In this document: positions 44,044 to 53,900 of the stretch, in pieces
How positions within the stretch are numbered: position 1 is the first letter of the stretch
Layout of the letters: every line of letters starts with the position of its first letter
Assembly: GCF_003932715.1 (NCBI RefSeq)
Contig: NZ_CP020700.1
Location: forward strand, 7,090,501 to 7,154,500
DNA from: Streptomyces tsukubensis
GTDB taxonomy: Bacteria; Actinomycetota; Actinomycetes; Streptomycetales; Streptomycetaceae
Length of the DNA: 64,000 nucleotides
Reading direction: 5' to 3'
Translations under genes and position numbers: made by a program
The notes under the pieces: model-generated
Seen by the model: the letters and a program-made list of their open reading frames with translations, nothing else
Told to the model about the DNA's origin: nothing
Databases searched by the model: none

Positions 44044-44886
44044 CTAAGACGTGCGGACCCTGTCGTGCCAGTAACCCTGGGCGTGGAGGCGGTCGGAGGC
44101 GATGCCCGCGTCCCGCAGCCGGTCCCGCAGCCGGGCCACCCGGGTGCTCTCCGTGGCCAGCCATGCGTAGAACCCCGTACCGAGGGCCGCCGCCTCGGCA
44201 CCGTACGAACGGATCCAGGCGTCGATCTCCCCGAACAGCGGCCCGGAAGGGTCACCGGCGGTGCGGCGCCGGACCGTCGGGGAACGGCCGTCGAGCCCCT
44301 CGCACGCCGCCACCGCATCGGCGCCGTCCCCCACCTCAAGGAAGATGTCCGCGCCGACCGAACCGCCCAGCGTGGAGACGATGTTCCGGATCGCGGGGAA
44401 CGCCGTCTCGTCCCCGGCGATCAGCACCCGGGTGGCCGGCCCGGGCTCCCACTGGACCCCGTAGGACGGCTTCCCGCGACGGGCGTCGGGACCCGAGAGA
44501 AGCACCCGTTCCCCCTCCCGGGCCGAGAGCGCCCAGGCGCTCGCCGGACCCGGCCGGGTGTGCGCGTAGAAGTCGAGATCGACCTCCCGCAGCCCCGGCC
44601 GGACGCCGCTCGTGGTGTAGCTGCGCATGACGGGACGTTCGGCGGCGGGCAGGTCACGCCACCGCCTGCGCCACCGCGCCTCGGTGAGGAGGTCCTCGTC
44701 GAAGACCGCCGGATAGCCGCCGTTCGGAACGAGCAGCTTGACCCGCTGGTCGAGGCCGTACGGGGCGAAGGCAGCCAGCCCGGGGCCGGTCAGGGTGAGC
44801 CGGACGAAGCCGGGGGAGAGCCGGCGGACCGTGCGTATCCGTGTCTCGAAGAGGACATTGGGCGAGGTGTCGAAGGACGGTGACAT
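44044..44886 (-). CDS. siderophore-interacting protein (FAD-dependent ferric-siderophore reductase)
   Basis: 280-aa SIP/ViuB-family reductase. FAD-binding motif MRSYTTSGVRPG, then WALSAREGERVLLSGPDARRG, the NAD(P)H-binding ATRVLIAGDETAFPAI, and the C-terminal family signature around GFYAWLATESTRVARLR and GYWHDRV. ATG 44886 chosen over longer frames because family proteins start at MSPSFDTSPNVLFETRI-like sequence and GGAG lies upstream. It would release iron from siderophores imported by the adjacent transporter. No iron box directly precedes it. Confidence 0.9.
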   Translation of the reverse strand: MSPSFDTSPNVLFETRIRTVRRLSPGFVRLTLTGPGLAAFAPYGLDQRVKLLVPNGGYPAVFDEDLLTEARWRRRWRDLPAAERPVMRSYTTSGVRPGLREVDLDFYAHTRPGPASAWALSAREGERVLLSGPDARRGKPSYGVQWEPGPATRVLIAGDETAFPAIRNIVSTLGGSVGADIFLEVGDGADAVAACEGLDGRSPTVRRRTAGDPSGPLFGEIDAWIRSYGAEAAALGTGFYAWLATESTRVARLRDRLRDAGIASDRLHAQGYWHDRVRTS

Positions 44887-44967
44887 CGGGATGGGACTCC
44901 AGCCGCCAACAGGGGGAAGGGCCCGCCGCACCGGGAGGGACGGTCCCGGCGCGCGCCGTCGGCGGGG

Positions 44968-44993
44968 GCCGTGCCGACGGCACACGGCACGGC
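44968..44993 (-). terminator. possible terminator after the MORN/HEAT-like gene
   Basis: GCCGTGCC/GGCACGGC 8-bp stem with a 10-nt loop, and an alternative inner stem GTGCC/GGCAC, about 130 bp past the stop at 45123. Confidence 0.3.
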
Positions 44994-45122
44994 ACGCCCG
45001 GACCGGCGCGGGTGAGATCCGGCGGCGCATCTCCCGGCGGAGGGGAGCCGATCGTGACACGGGCCCGGTCCCTTGATCAAACGGTCGTGCCCGGGGACCG
45101 CCCTTCCCGCACCGGAATCCGG

Positions 45123-47645
45123 TCAGGACCCGGTGTCCACCCCGTCGGCCGCGGTGAGCAGTTCGTCCCCCGCGAGCCTCAGACCGCGACAGCGGTCCGG
45201 GTCGAGGTCGTCACCGGGCCGGGCGGTGACGGTACGGGCCGCGCCACCGGCGGCGGCGTACCCCTGACGGCTCCAGCTCAGCGCGGCGCAGCGGCGCAGC
45301 AGCGGGTCGTCGTCGGTGAGACGGCGCTCCAGCGCCCGCCGGTTCCGCGGGCCGGGTTCGTGCAGGGCCAGGCCGAGGAGGATCTCCGCCCGGATCTCGG
45401 CCGAGGGTTCGGCGGTGAGCCGCTCGTCCAGTACGGCCGCGGCCACCTCGCCCGGTGCCGCGGCCAGCAGGACGACCGCCAACTGCCGCAGGTCGGCCCG
45501 CCGATGGGCGGCCAGGGCCCGCCACACCGGCACCGCACCGGCGAGGCTGGTGAAGATCTCGTGGTAGGCGTCCTCCCAGTCGTAGTTGGTGTAGTCGGTC
45601 GACCATTCACCGTGGGCCGGTGCACCGGCGAAGGCGGACTTGAGCCGCCGGACCTGACCGTTCACGGTCTCGTCGGCCTCGCCGGTCACGTTGTCGACGG
45701 TGACGACGGCGACCAGGAGTTCCAGCAGCCGCTTCCGGTCGTCGTCGGCGGCGACCCGGTCGACCAGCGCCGTCAGATACCGGAACGCCGGGCCGGTGGC
45801 CGTGGCGATGGTCTCCTGGTGCCACAGCAGATTCGACAGCACGGCGAGCGCGGTGGAGAAGGCGTACGGATCGGCGAGGGTCAACCCCTTCAGCAGGAAC
45901 GGCAGATGGCGGGCATCGCCGTAGAACGTGGCGAGGCCCGCCCAGGGCACCCGGTCGGCGTCGGCGAGTTCGGGTACGGCCGGTGCCGAGTGCCAGCCGG
46001 GCAGGGCATGGGCGATACGGCCCAGATCGGCGTGGGCCGCGACCCGGTCGAGCCCGTCGAAGGCCACGGTGCCGAGACCGGTGCCGTCGGGTCCGTAGAG
46101 CCGCCACGGCCCCACCGGCCCGCCGCCCGCACCGGCTTCGACGGCCCCCTCCGCGACGACCGCACCGGCCGCGTCCAGAGCCTGCCACCACTCGACCGGT
46201 TCGCCGTCGACGGGGGCGTCGACCGCCGTGACCTCGGCGGTACGGACCCCCGACGCGTCGAACCAGGACGCCACCACCAGGGTCCCGTCGAGCGTGGTGC
46301 GCTCCATGCGCACGGCCCCGTCGGGGTGGAACGACCGCATCGTGGTGGTGCCGTCGGCAGCCCACTCCGATTCGCGGTCGAGGCGGTGGCGGTAGTCCCA
46401 CGAGCGTCTCAGCCCGGTCCCGTCCGGTCTCCGGCGCTCCAGCGCGGACAGTGCGCCGCCGGAGAAGTAGCTGCGCCGTTCGACCCGCCGACCGTCGGTG
46501 AAATCGGCCTCGCGGTAGCTGTGCTCGTAGTGCGACGTGTAGCGGGACTGCTTCCAGATGCGCCAGGTCCCGACCGCGGCACCGGTCTCCTCGTCGACGT
46601 CCCCGAGGACGTACGACTCCATGCCCTGCACCCACACCGTGTCGCCGGGCGCTTCGGGCGGCGGCGGACCGGGCTCGTACGCGACGGCCGGTTCCGGCTG
46701 CCCGCCTTCGGCCCGCTCCCGCCGCAGCAGCCGCAGCGCCAGCTCCGGCAGTTCCTCGTACGCGGCATACCGCGCCGCCTCCGGTGACCGCCCCAGACCG
46801 GCGGCCAGGCACAGCTCGACCGACGCGGCATCACCGTCACGCGCCGCCTCGGCGAGCGGCCTGTCCCCGTGGCGCGCGACCTCGTCGCCCGCCCGGTTGT
46901 AGACGATCAGATGCGGTGTCCCGTCGGCGTTCCAGTGCCGGGCCAGCCCTTCGAGGCGGCCGTCGCGCCAGCGCGGGGCCGACCACTTCCCGGTCGGCCA
47001 GAACGTGGCGACCTCCGGCACCCCGGCCGGGCGCTCCGGCACGGGATCGCCTGCCATGGTCACCTCGCTGCCGTCGGCGGCGAAGCAGGCCCAGCGAACC
47101 CTGGTGCCCCCGTCGTCGAAATCGTGGACGATCGTACGGACGGCCGGGGGCCAGCCGTCGAACGAGAACGGGTCGCTGCTGGGGTTGTCGCTGCGGTGGC
47201 CCGTCACGGTCGCCGGCGTGCCGTCGCGGTGCTCGGCACGGACCGCGAGGCTGCCGTCGTCGTGGTAGCGCAGCAGAGTTCCATGACGCTGCCCGTCGCG
47301 CCAGTCGCCTTCCTCCAGGGCTATCCCGTCGGGACGCCACAGTCGCCACCGGCCCGTCGGCACGTCACCGCTCCAAGCGCCGACTCCCCATGCCCGCCTT
47401 TTCGGGCCGCCGGGAAACAGCTCCCACTCCTCGATGAACTCCGCTTCCGCGGGGACGCCCGCGGGCCGGCCCGCACCCTCGGCCCGCCCCGCCGCCGCGC
47501 CGGGACGCCCGGGCCCCGGAGCCCTGTCCCCCGGCCCCGGTACGTCCCCGGAGCCGCCCCCAACACCGTTGTCGCTGTGCAGATCATCAGGCATGGGCCG
47601 AATGGAACCACCCCCCACCGACACCCCCCACCGGACACCCCGCAT
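45123..47645 (-). CDS. MORN_2/YwqK-like and HEAT-like repeat protein, divergent from RHS toxin
   Basis: 840-aa protein without signal peptide. Residues about 70-160 and 360-560 contain repeats such as GRWRLWRPDGIALEEGDWRDG, TGKWSAPRWRDGRLEGLARHW, GPWRLYGPDGTGLG and DADGT-like segments, the MORN_2/YwqK antitoxin style. A short ankyrin-like stretch (PLAEAARDGDAASVELCLAAG) follows the first block. The C-terminal 150 residues (VPVWRALAAHRRADLRQLAVVLL, EIRAEILLGLALHEPGPRNRRAL) look like HEAT repeats. Start ATG 47645 has GGAGG; ATG 47594 is possible. It is divergent from the RHS toxin, so an immunity or regulatory role is plausible but inferred. Confidence 0.7.
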   Translation of the reverse strand: MRGVRWGVSVGGGSIRPMPDDLHSDNGVGGGSGDVPGPGDRAPGPGRPGAAAGRAEGAGRPAGVPAEAEFIEEWELFPGGPKRRAWGVGAWSGDVPTGRWRLWRPDGIALEEGDWRDGQRHGTLLRYHDDGSLAVRAEHRDGTPATVTGHRSDNPSSDPFSFDGWPPAVRTIVHDFDDGGTRVRWACFAADGSEVTMAGDPVPERPAGVPEVATFWPTGKWSAPRWRDGRLEGLARHWNADGTPHLIVYNRAGDEVARHGDRPLAEAARDGDAASVELCLAAGLGRSPEAARYAAYEELPELALRLLRRERAEGGQPEPAVAYEPGPPPPEAPGDTVWVQGMESYVLGDVDEETGAAVGTWRIWKQSRYTSHYEHSYREADFTDGRRVERRSYFSGGALSALERRRPDGTGLRRSWDYRHRLDRESEWAADGTTTMRSFHPDGAVRMERTTLDGTLVVASWFDASGVRTAEVTAVDAPVDGEPVEWWQALDAAGAVVAEGAVEAGAGGGPVGPWRLYGPDGTGLGTVAFDGLDRVAAHADLGRIAHALPGWHSAPAVPELADADRVPWAGLATFYGDARHLPFLLKGLTLADPYAFSTALAVLSNLLWHQETIATATGPAFRYLTALVDRVAADDDRKRLLELLVAVVTVDNVTGEADETVNGQVRRLKSAFAGAPAHGEWSTDYTNYDWEDAYHEIFTSLAGAVPVWRALAAHRRADLRQLAVVLLAAAPGEVAAAVLDERLTAEPSAEIRAEILLGLALHEPGPRNRRALERRLTDDDPLLRRCAALSWSRQGYAAAGGAARTVTARPGDDLDPDRCRGLRLAGDELLTAADGVDTGS

Positions 47646-47946
47646 CCGCCGGTCCCTCCGGCCCCGGCCCGTACCGCACTCCGGGATCGCACCGCCCTCC
47701 TGAACCGTCTCCGGCTTTGCCGGTTGAAATACCCGGCCGTCCGAAATGTCCGGAGGGTTGACAGGCTGTCAGGTATATGTCAGATACTTTCGCCGCCGTG
47801 CCCGGAGGGGGGAATGCGCCCGATCCTCCGGACGCGGTGCAGAAAAGGGTTCCGGCTGGGCGGAAATCTCCGCTCCAGCACATTCGGCGTGCCCGCTTTC
47901 CGCTCTCCGGAGGCGGCGGCGGGGCGCCGGAACGGAAGGACGTGAG
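47646..47946. promoter_or_regulatory. divergent promoter region of the RHS toxin with dyad operator
   Basis: TTGACA at 47758-47763 is followed at 17 bp by CAGATA (47781-47786), a reasonable vegetative promoter for the toxin with a leader of about 150 nt. TGACAG-G-CTGTCA (47759-47771) is a perfect dyad overlapping the -35. TGTCAG recurs at 47767 and 47778, 11 bp apart. This suggests repressor control. Confidence 0.5.
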
Positions 47947-50900
47947 GTGAGAATTCCCTACGGAAGAACTGTGTCCTGCCTGGTGGCGGCGGCGATCGTG
48001 GGCACGGTGCTGCCCCAGGCGGCCCAGGCCGCCCAGGCATCACCATCGGGCAAGGGGGATGGAAAGGGCATCTTCGACACCGTCAAGGGCTGGTTCTCGG
48101 ACGACGACGAGAAGAAGTCCGAACATGCCGAACCGCCCCCCGGCGGAAGGATCGAAATACCCAGCCGGGAAAAGCTGTCCCGGGGAAAGAAGGCGCCACC
48201 GGCCAAGCGGGTCAAGGAGCTGGCCGACCGGAGAACCCCGCAGGCACGCTTCTGGCAGCTTTCCGACGGGCGGGTCGAGGCGGAATTATCTGCCGCCCCC
48301 GTCTCCTATCGGGCGGGTTCCTCCTGGAAGTCCGTCGACACCACGGTCAGGGCGGTCAAGGGCAAGGGATTTGCCTTCGCCAACACGGAGAACGTCAGCC
48401 GGACCTGGTTCGGCGAGGACCCCGGGCGGCTGCTGCGCTTCGAGGCCCCCACGGGCGAAGCCGTCACCCTCGGGCTGCTGGGCGCGGCCCGCGGCGTCAA
48501 GCCCGGTGCGCAGGGCGACACCGTCACCTACAAGGGACTGGCCGCCGGTGCGGACGTCTCCTACCAGGTCGGCGCGGGCCGGGTGAAGGAGAACATCACC
48601 CTGAACCGGCGGCCCGCGAAACCGGTGTCGTACGTCTTCACCCTCGACGCCGGGACGCTCCGGCCGACCGAGCGGCGGGACGGTTCGATCGCCCTCTTCG
48701 GCGAGGATCCGGGCACCCCGGTCCTGGTGATCCCACCGGCCTTCATGACCGACAGCCGGAAGGACCGTACCTCCCCCTACGGCACGTCCTTCAGCCCGAA
48801 GGTGGCCCAGAAGCTCAGCCGCCACGGCAAGGGCTGGCGGATCACCCTCACCCCGGACGCGTCGTGGCTGGCCGCACCGGAGCGCGCCTATCCCGTGGTC
48901 ATCGACCCGACCATCACCATCGCGCCCTCCGCATCGGTCTCCCAGGACGTGATGGTCCGCTCGGACCAGCCCACCACCAACTTCAACGGCACCTGGGAGA
49001 TGGCGGCGGGGAAGACCAGCGCCACCGGAATCGCCCGTTCCCTGATCAAGTTCCCGCTGACCGAGATCCCGGTGGGCGCCAAGATCGACGCCGCCCGGCT
49101 CGGCCTCTACTACGACCAGACCCACACCGCCTCGGGCACCAACGTGGACGTGGAGATCCGCCGGGCCACCGGCGCCTGGGACGAGGCGACCGCCACCTGG
49201 AACAACACCAACGCCCTGGTGGGGGAGCAGTCCGCCACCACGGTCCAGCTCGACGACGGCGATCCCGGGACGGCCGCCGTCGGCGAATGGCCGCGCGTCA
49301 CCGGCACCGGTGCCGGCGGCGACTACACGTACAACAAGAACGCGGCGACCGGGGAGTCGTACACCTACCAGCCGCAGGTGCACGAGACGGCCGACTACCG
49401 CGTCGAGGTGTACACCACGCCCCAGACCGACGGCGCCACCGCGGCCCCGTACCGGGTGAACTCGGCGGAGCCCGTACAGAACTTCACGGTCGACCAGTCC
49501 ACCGGCACCGCGGGCTGGCGCCGGCTCGGCACCGCCCAGATCGACTTCACCAAGGGCAGCACCGGCAGCATCGTGCTCGGCGACACCGGCGATGCCGCCC
49601 GGCGGACCATGGCCGATGCGGTACGGCTGGTGAACGCGGCCCAGATCCGCAAGGACGTCGGCGAATACAACTCCTGGCACAACTTCGCCGTCGCCGACAC
49701 CGTCCAGAAGTGGGTCAACGGCACCTCTCCCAACCACGGCTTCGTCGTCAAGGGCGTGGACGAGTCGTCGACCGCCCCGCTCGGCGGGCCCGCCTACGAG
49801 GCCGGGGACTACGACTACGGCGGCGAGACCTCCACGATCCCCCGGCTGACGGTCACCTTCGGCAAGGTCGGCACGTCGCTCCGCTCACCGACGGTCATCC
49901 ACTCCACCGGGCCCGAACTCTCCTGGTCCGCCTACACGAACACCAGCGGCGACCCCGATCTCGACCTCGTCGAGTACCAGCTGCACCGCTCCACCCAGCA
50001 GGTCTTCACGCCCTCGTCCGCCACCCGGATCGCGCCCGTCGCCCGGACGCTCACCCGGTACACCGACACCACCGCGGTCCCCACCCCGGACAGCCATCCC
50101 GAGGAGATCGGGAAGGTGTACTACTACCAGATCGCCGTGAGAACCCGGGACGGACAGCTCCTCGGCTCACCGACACGACTGGTCGCCATCCCCAAGGCGG
50201 GCCGCACCATGCGGCTCATCCAGGCCGGACAGACGGACACCACCCTCTCCTCGGCCAAGCCGACCACCAACCTCAACACCATCGAACAAGGCACCGTCGG
50301 ACAGCACTGGCTGAGCGTCGGCAACAACTCCGGCACCTACGGCAGAACCCGCGCGGTCGTCGACTTCCCCACCACCGCCATCCCCAGCACGGCCACGATC
50401 CTCGAAAGCCGGATGTTCCTCTGGCGGACCCTGACCGAACGCACCGGCACCGCCAAGGCACGCTACAACCTGCACGGGCTGACCAGGGAGTTCACCGAAA
50501 CCGCCGCCACCTGGAACAACGCGGCCGCCACCACCGCGTGGACCACGCCCGGCGGTGACCACTCGGCCGCCGTCGCCGACTACGTGCCCTCCGTCAACAC
50601 CGACCTGGGCCGCCACTGGTGGGACGCCACCGGCCTCACCCAGAGCTGGGTACGGACCCCCGCCAACAACAAGGGCGCCCTGGTCAAACTGCACGACGAG
50701 TCGGCCACCGGACCGCAGGAACGCTCCCTCTTCCTCTCCGCCGGCGCACCCGACGCACAGCTCCGCCCGCTGCTGCGGGTGATCTACGTCGACGCCACCG
50801 CGGAGAACACCTACTACGCGCCGAACACCCCGCACCGGATGACGACGAACACCGACTACACGGGCGCCGTCACGATCACCAACACCACCCCGACCGCATG

Positions 50901-53900
50901 GGCGGCCGGTGAGCGGGAGCTCTCGTACACCTGGAAACTGCCCGACGGCACCGACGTCACCACGGCGGCCAACCAGAAGCGGACACCGATCCCCGCGCTG
51001 CTGCCCGGAAAGTCGGCGACCGTCAACGCGGCCATCAGATCCCCCGACATCACCACCACCGGCAACGAACGCGCCGAGCACTACATCGACTGGGACATCC
51101 GCAAGGTCTCCGACGGAACCTGGCTCTCCGCGGGCGCTGGCGGCATTCCGCCGCTGCGGCAGGACGTGGCCGTCGAGGACCTCAAGGCCCACCAGCTGGG
51201 GCTGGAGAAGTACTACCCGTACACCGGGAAGAACACCGGCTCCGGCGCCACCCTGATGAACAACCTGGCCGCGGGCAACGGCGTCTGGTCGTACAACGCC
51301 TTCAGCAACCCGGGCCGCGGCCTCACCTCCTTCGCCCGCTTCGCCCACAACTCGCAGGACACCTCCGACTCGGTCCTGGGACACGGCTGGTCCGCCCAGC
51401 TCGCCGGGCCCGTCCGGCTCGGCGTACCGCTCGACTTCCACCCCAGGACCAGCCCCACCGAGATCCGGCTCACCGACGGCGACGGCACCACCCACCTCTT
51501 CCGCAAACAGGCGGACGGCAGCTGGCAGGCGCCCGCCGGACTCCACTACCGGCTCACCATGAAGACGGGCCTGTCCTGCACCCCCGCACAGGACACCGTC
51601 ACGGACGCCTGGACCCTCACCCGGCCGGACGGCACCCGCTTCCGGTTCGGCTGCGACGGCTATCTGACGGAAGCCGTCGACAAGAACGGCAACACTCAGG
51701 AGTTCACCTACGAGGAACGGGTCTCCCACAACAGGACCGTCAAATTCCTCACCTATGTCACCGACCCCGCCAACCGCCAGTCGCTGACCATCGACTACTG
51801 GCAGAAGGGCGACGCCACCTACGAGTACATCGACGGCACCGGCGCCAAGGTCACGGGCACCGCGCTCAACAACCCCCGGATCCACGACCATGTGAAATCG
51901 GTGACCGACGTCTCCGGCCGCACGATCTCCTTCCACTACACGCTGAAGGGCCTCCTCGGCCGGATCACCGACGGTGACGGCACCACCCAGCCCAAGGTCT
52001 TCGCCTTCGACTACGACCCGGCGCAGGCCGAACGGAACGCCAAGCTGGTCCGGATCACCGATCCGCGCGGCAAGCACACCGCCGTCGCCCACCACGTGCC
52101 CGGCGGCACCACCGCCGTCAAGGACAACTGGCGGGTACGGACCATCACCGACCGGCTCCAGGGCACGACCGGCTTCACCTACGCGGCGAACGCCGCCGAC
52201 GCCGCCCACACCGACACCACGGTCACCGACGCCGAGCAGCGCGCCTCCGTCTATGTGACGGACGCCGCCGGGCGCGGTATCCGGCACACCAACGCCCTCT
52301 CGCAGACCGTCAGAAGCGACTGGGACAGCGACCACAACGTGATCCGGCTGGAGGAGCACAACGGCGCGAAGACCGCCTACTGCTACGACCCGAAGACCGG
52401 CTATCCGCTGTGGACCCGCGACGCGGAGCAGAACCGGACCGGTGTTCCGCCGGCCGCCGACTGCGCCCCGGGCACCGCTCCCGCCAACGCGACCCGCTTC
52501 GAGTACCAGACCCGGGCCGACGGCTTCTCGGCGGACCTGTTCCGGAGGACCTCGCCGGAGGGCCGCGCCTGGCAGTTCGGATACGACTCCTTCGGCAATC
52601 TGACCCGGGTGACCGACCCCAAGGGCGTCGCCACCCCGTCCGTCCCGAACGACTACACCACCACCTACGCCTACGACGCGCACGGCCAGCTCACCACCGC
52701 GACCGACGCCAACGGGAACCCGGCCACCAACGGAGGCTTCGGCCCGCACGGCTACCCGGCGACCGTCACCGACGCCCTCGGACACACCACCACCTATCTG
52801 TACGACGCGCGCGGCCAGGTCCGGGAGCTGACCGACCCGCTGGGCAAGAAGACCACCCAGACCTACGACGTCTACGGGCGTCCGCTGGTCAACAAGGCAC
52901 CCAAGGACCAGACGGCCGGGGTCTTCATCACCTATCCGGCACCGGTCTACGACGCCAACGACAACATCACCACCTCCACCTCCCCGGCGGGCGCGGTCTC
53001 CACGGCGGTCTACGACGCCGCCGACCAGATCACCGAGGCCACGGCACCGCAGGACACCCCCACCGGCCCCGTCCGCCGCTCCGTCTACACCTATGACCGG
53101 GTCGGCAACCTCCTCACCTCGACCGAACCCCGGGGGACCCTGACCACGGCCGACCCGGACGACTTCCGGACCGTCCACACCTACGACGCCATCGACCAGC
53201 TGACCCGGCTGACCAACTCGGCCGGCGACCGGATCTCGTACGAGTACGACAACGTGGGGAACGTCGTCACCGTCACCGACCCGAAGAAGAACGCCACCCC
53301 CGACACCACCGACTTCACCACCCGGACCGCGTACGACCTCAACCACCGGGTCACCATCGTCACCGACGCCGCGGGCCGCACCACCTCCCGCGCCTACGAC
53401 AAGGACTCCCTGGTCACCGCAGTCACCGACCAGGAGAACAACACCACCAGCATCACCTACGACGAGGCCGCCCGCCGGACCGAGGTCCGCGGCCCTTACG
53501 AGGGCACCACCCACCGGACCACGAAGTACGAGTACGACCAGGTCGGCAACGAGACCCGGCGGATCAGCCCCCGCGGCGTGAACACCCCGGCGCCCGACGA
53601 CTTCGCGTCCGAGACCACCTACGACGCGCTGAACCGGCCGGTGCGGCAGTACCTCCCGTACGACCCGGCCGACCCCCGGCACAACACCCGGGTCCACACC
53701 CAGACCTCGTACGACGCCGCCGGACGGGTGGCGAGGGTCTCGCTGCCCCCGTCGGAGGGCGAGACCGTCCGCAACGACACCGACCACCAGTACTACGACA
53801 ACGGCTGGGTGAAGCGGTCCACCGACCCCTGGGACATCGCCGCCGCCTTCGACTACAACGAGGAGGGCCAGCAGACCGCCCGGACCGTCACATCCGCCAA

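Noticed and set aside
47746..47946. RHS toxin start upstream at 47746
   Set aside because: The extra residues are Arg-rich, precede the promoter elements' expected start and would hide the signal peptide that begins at GTG 47947.
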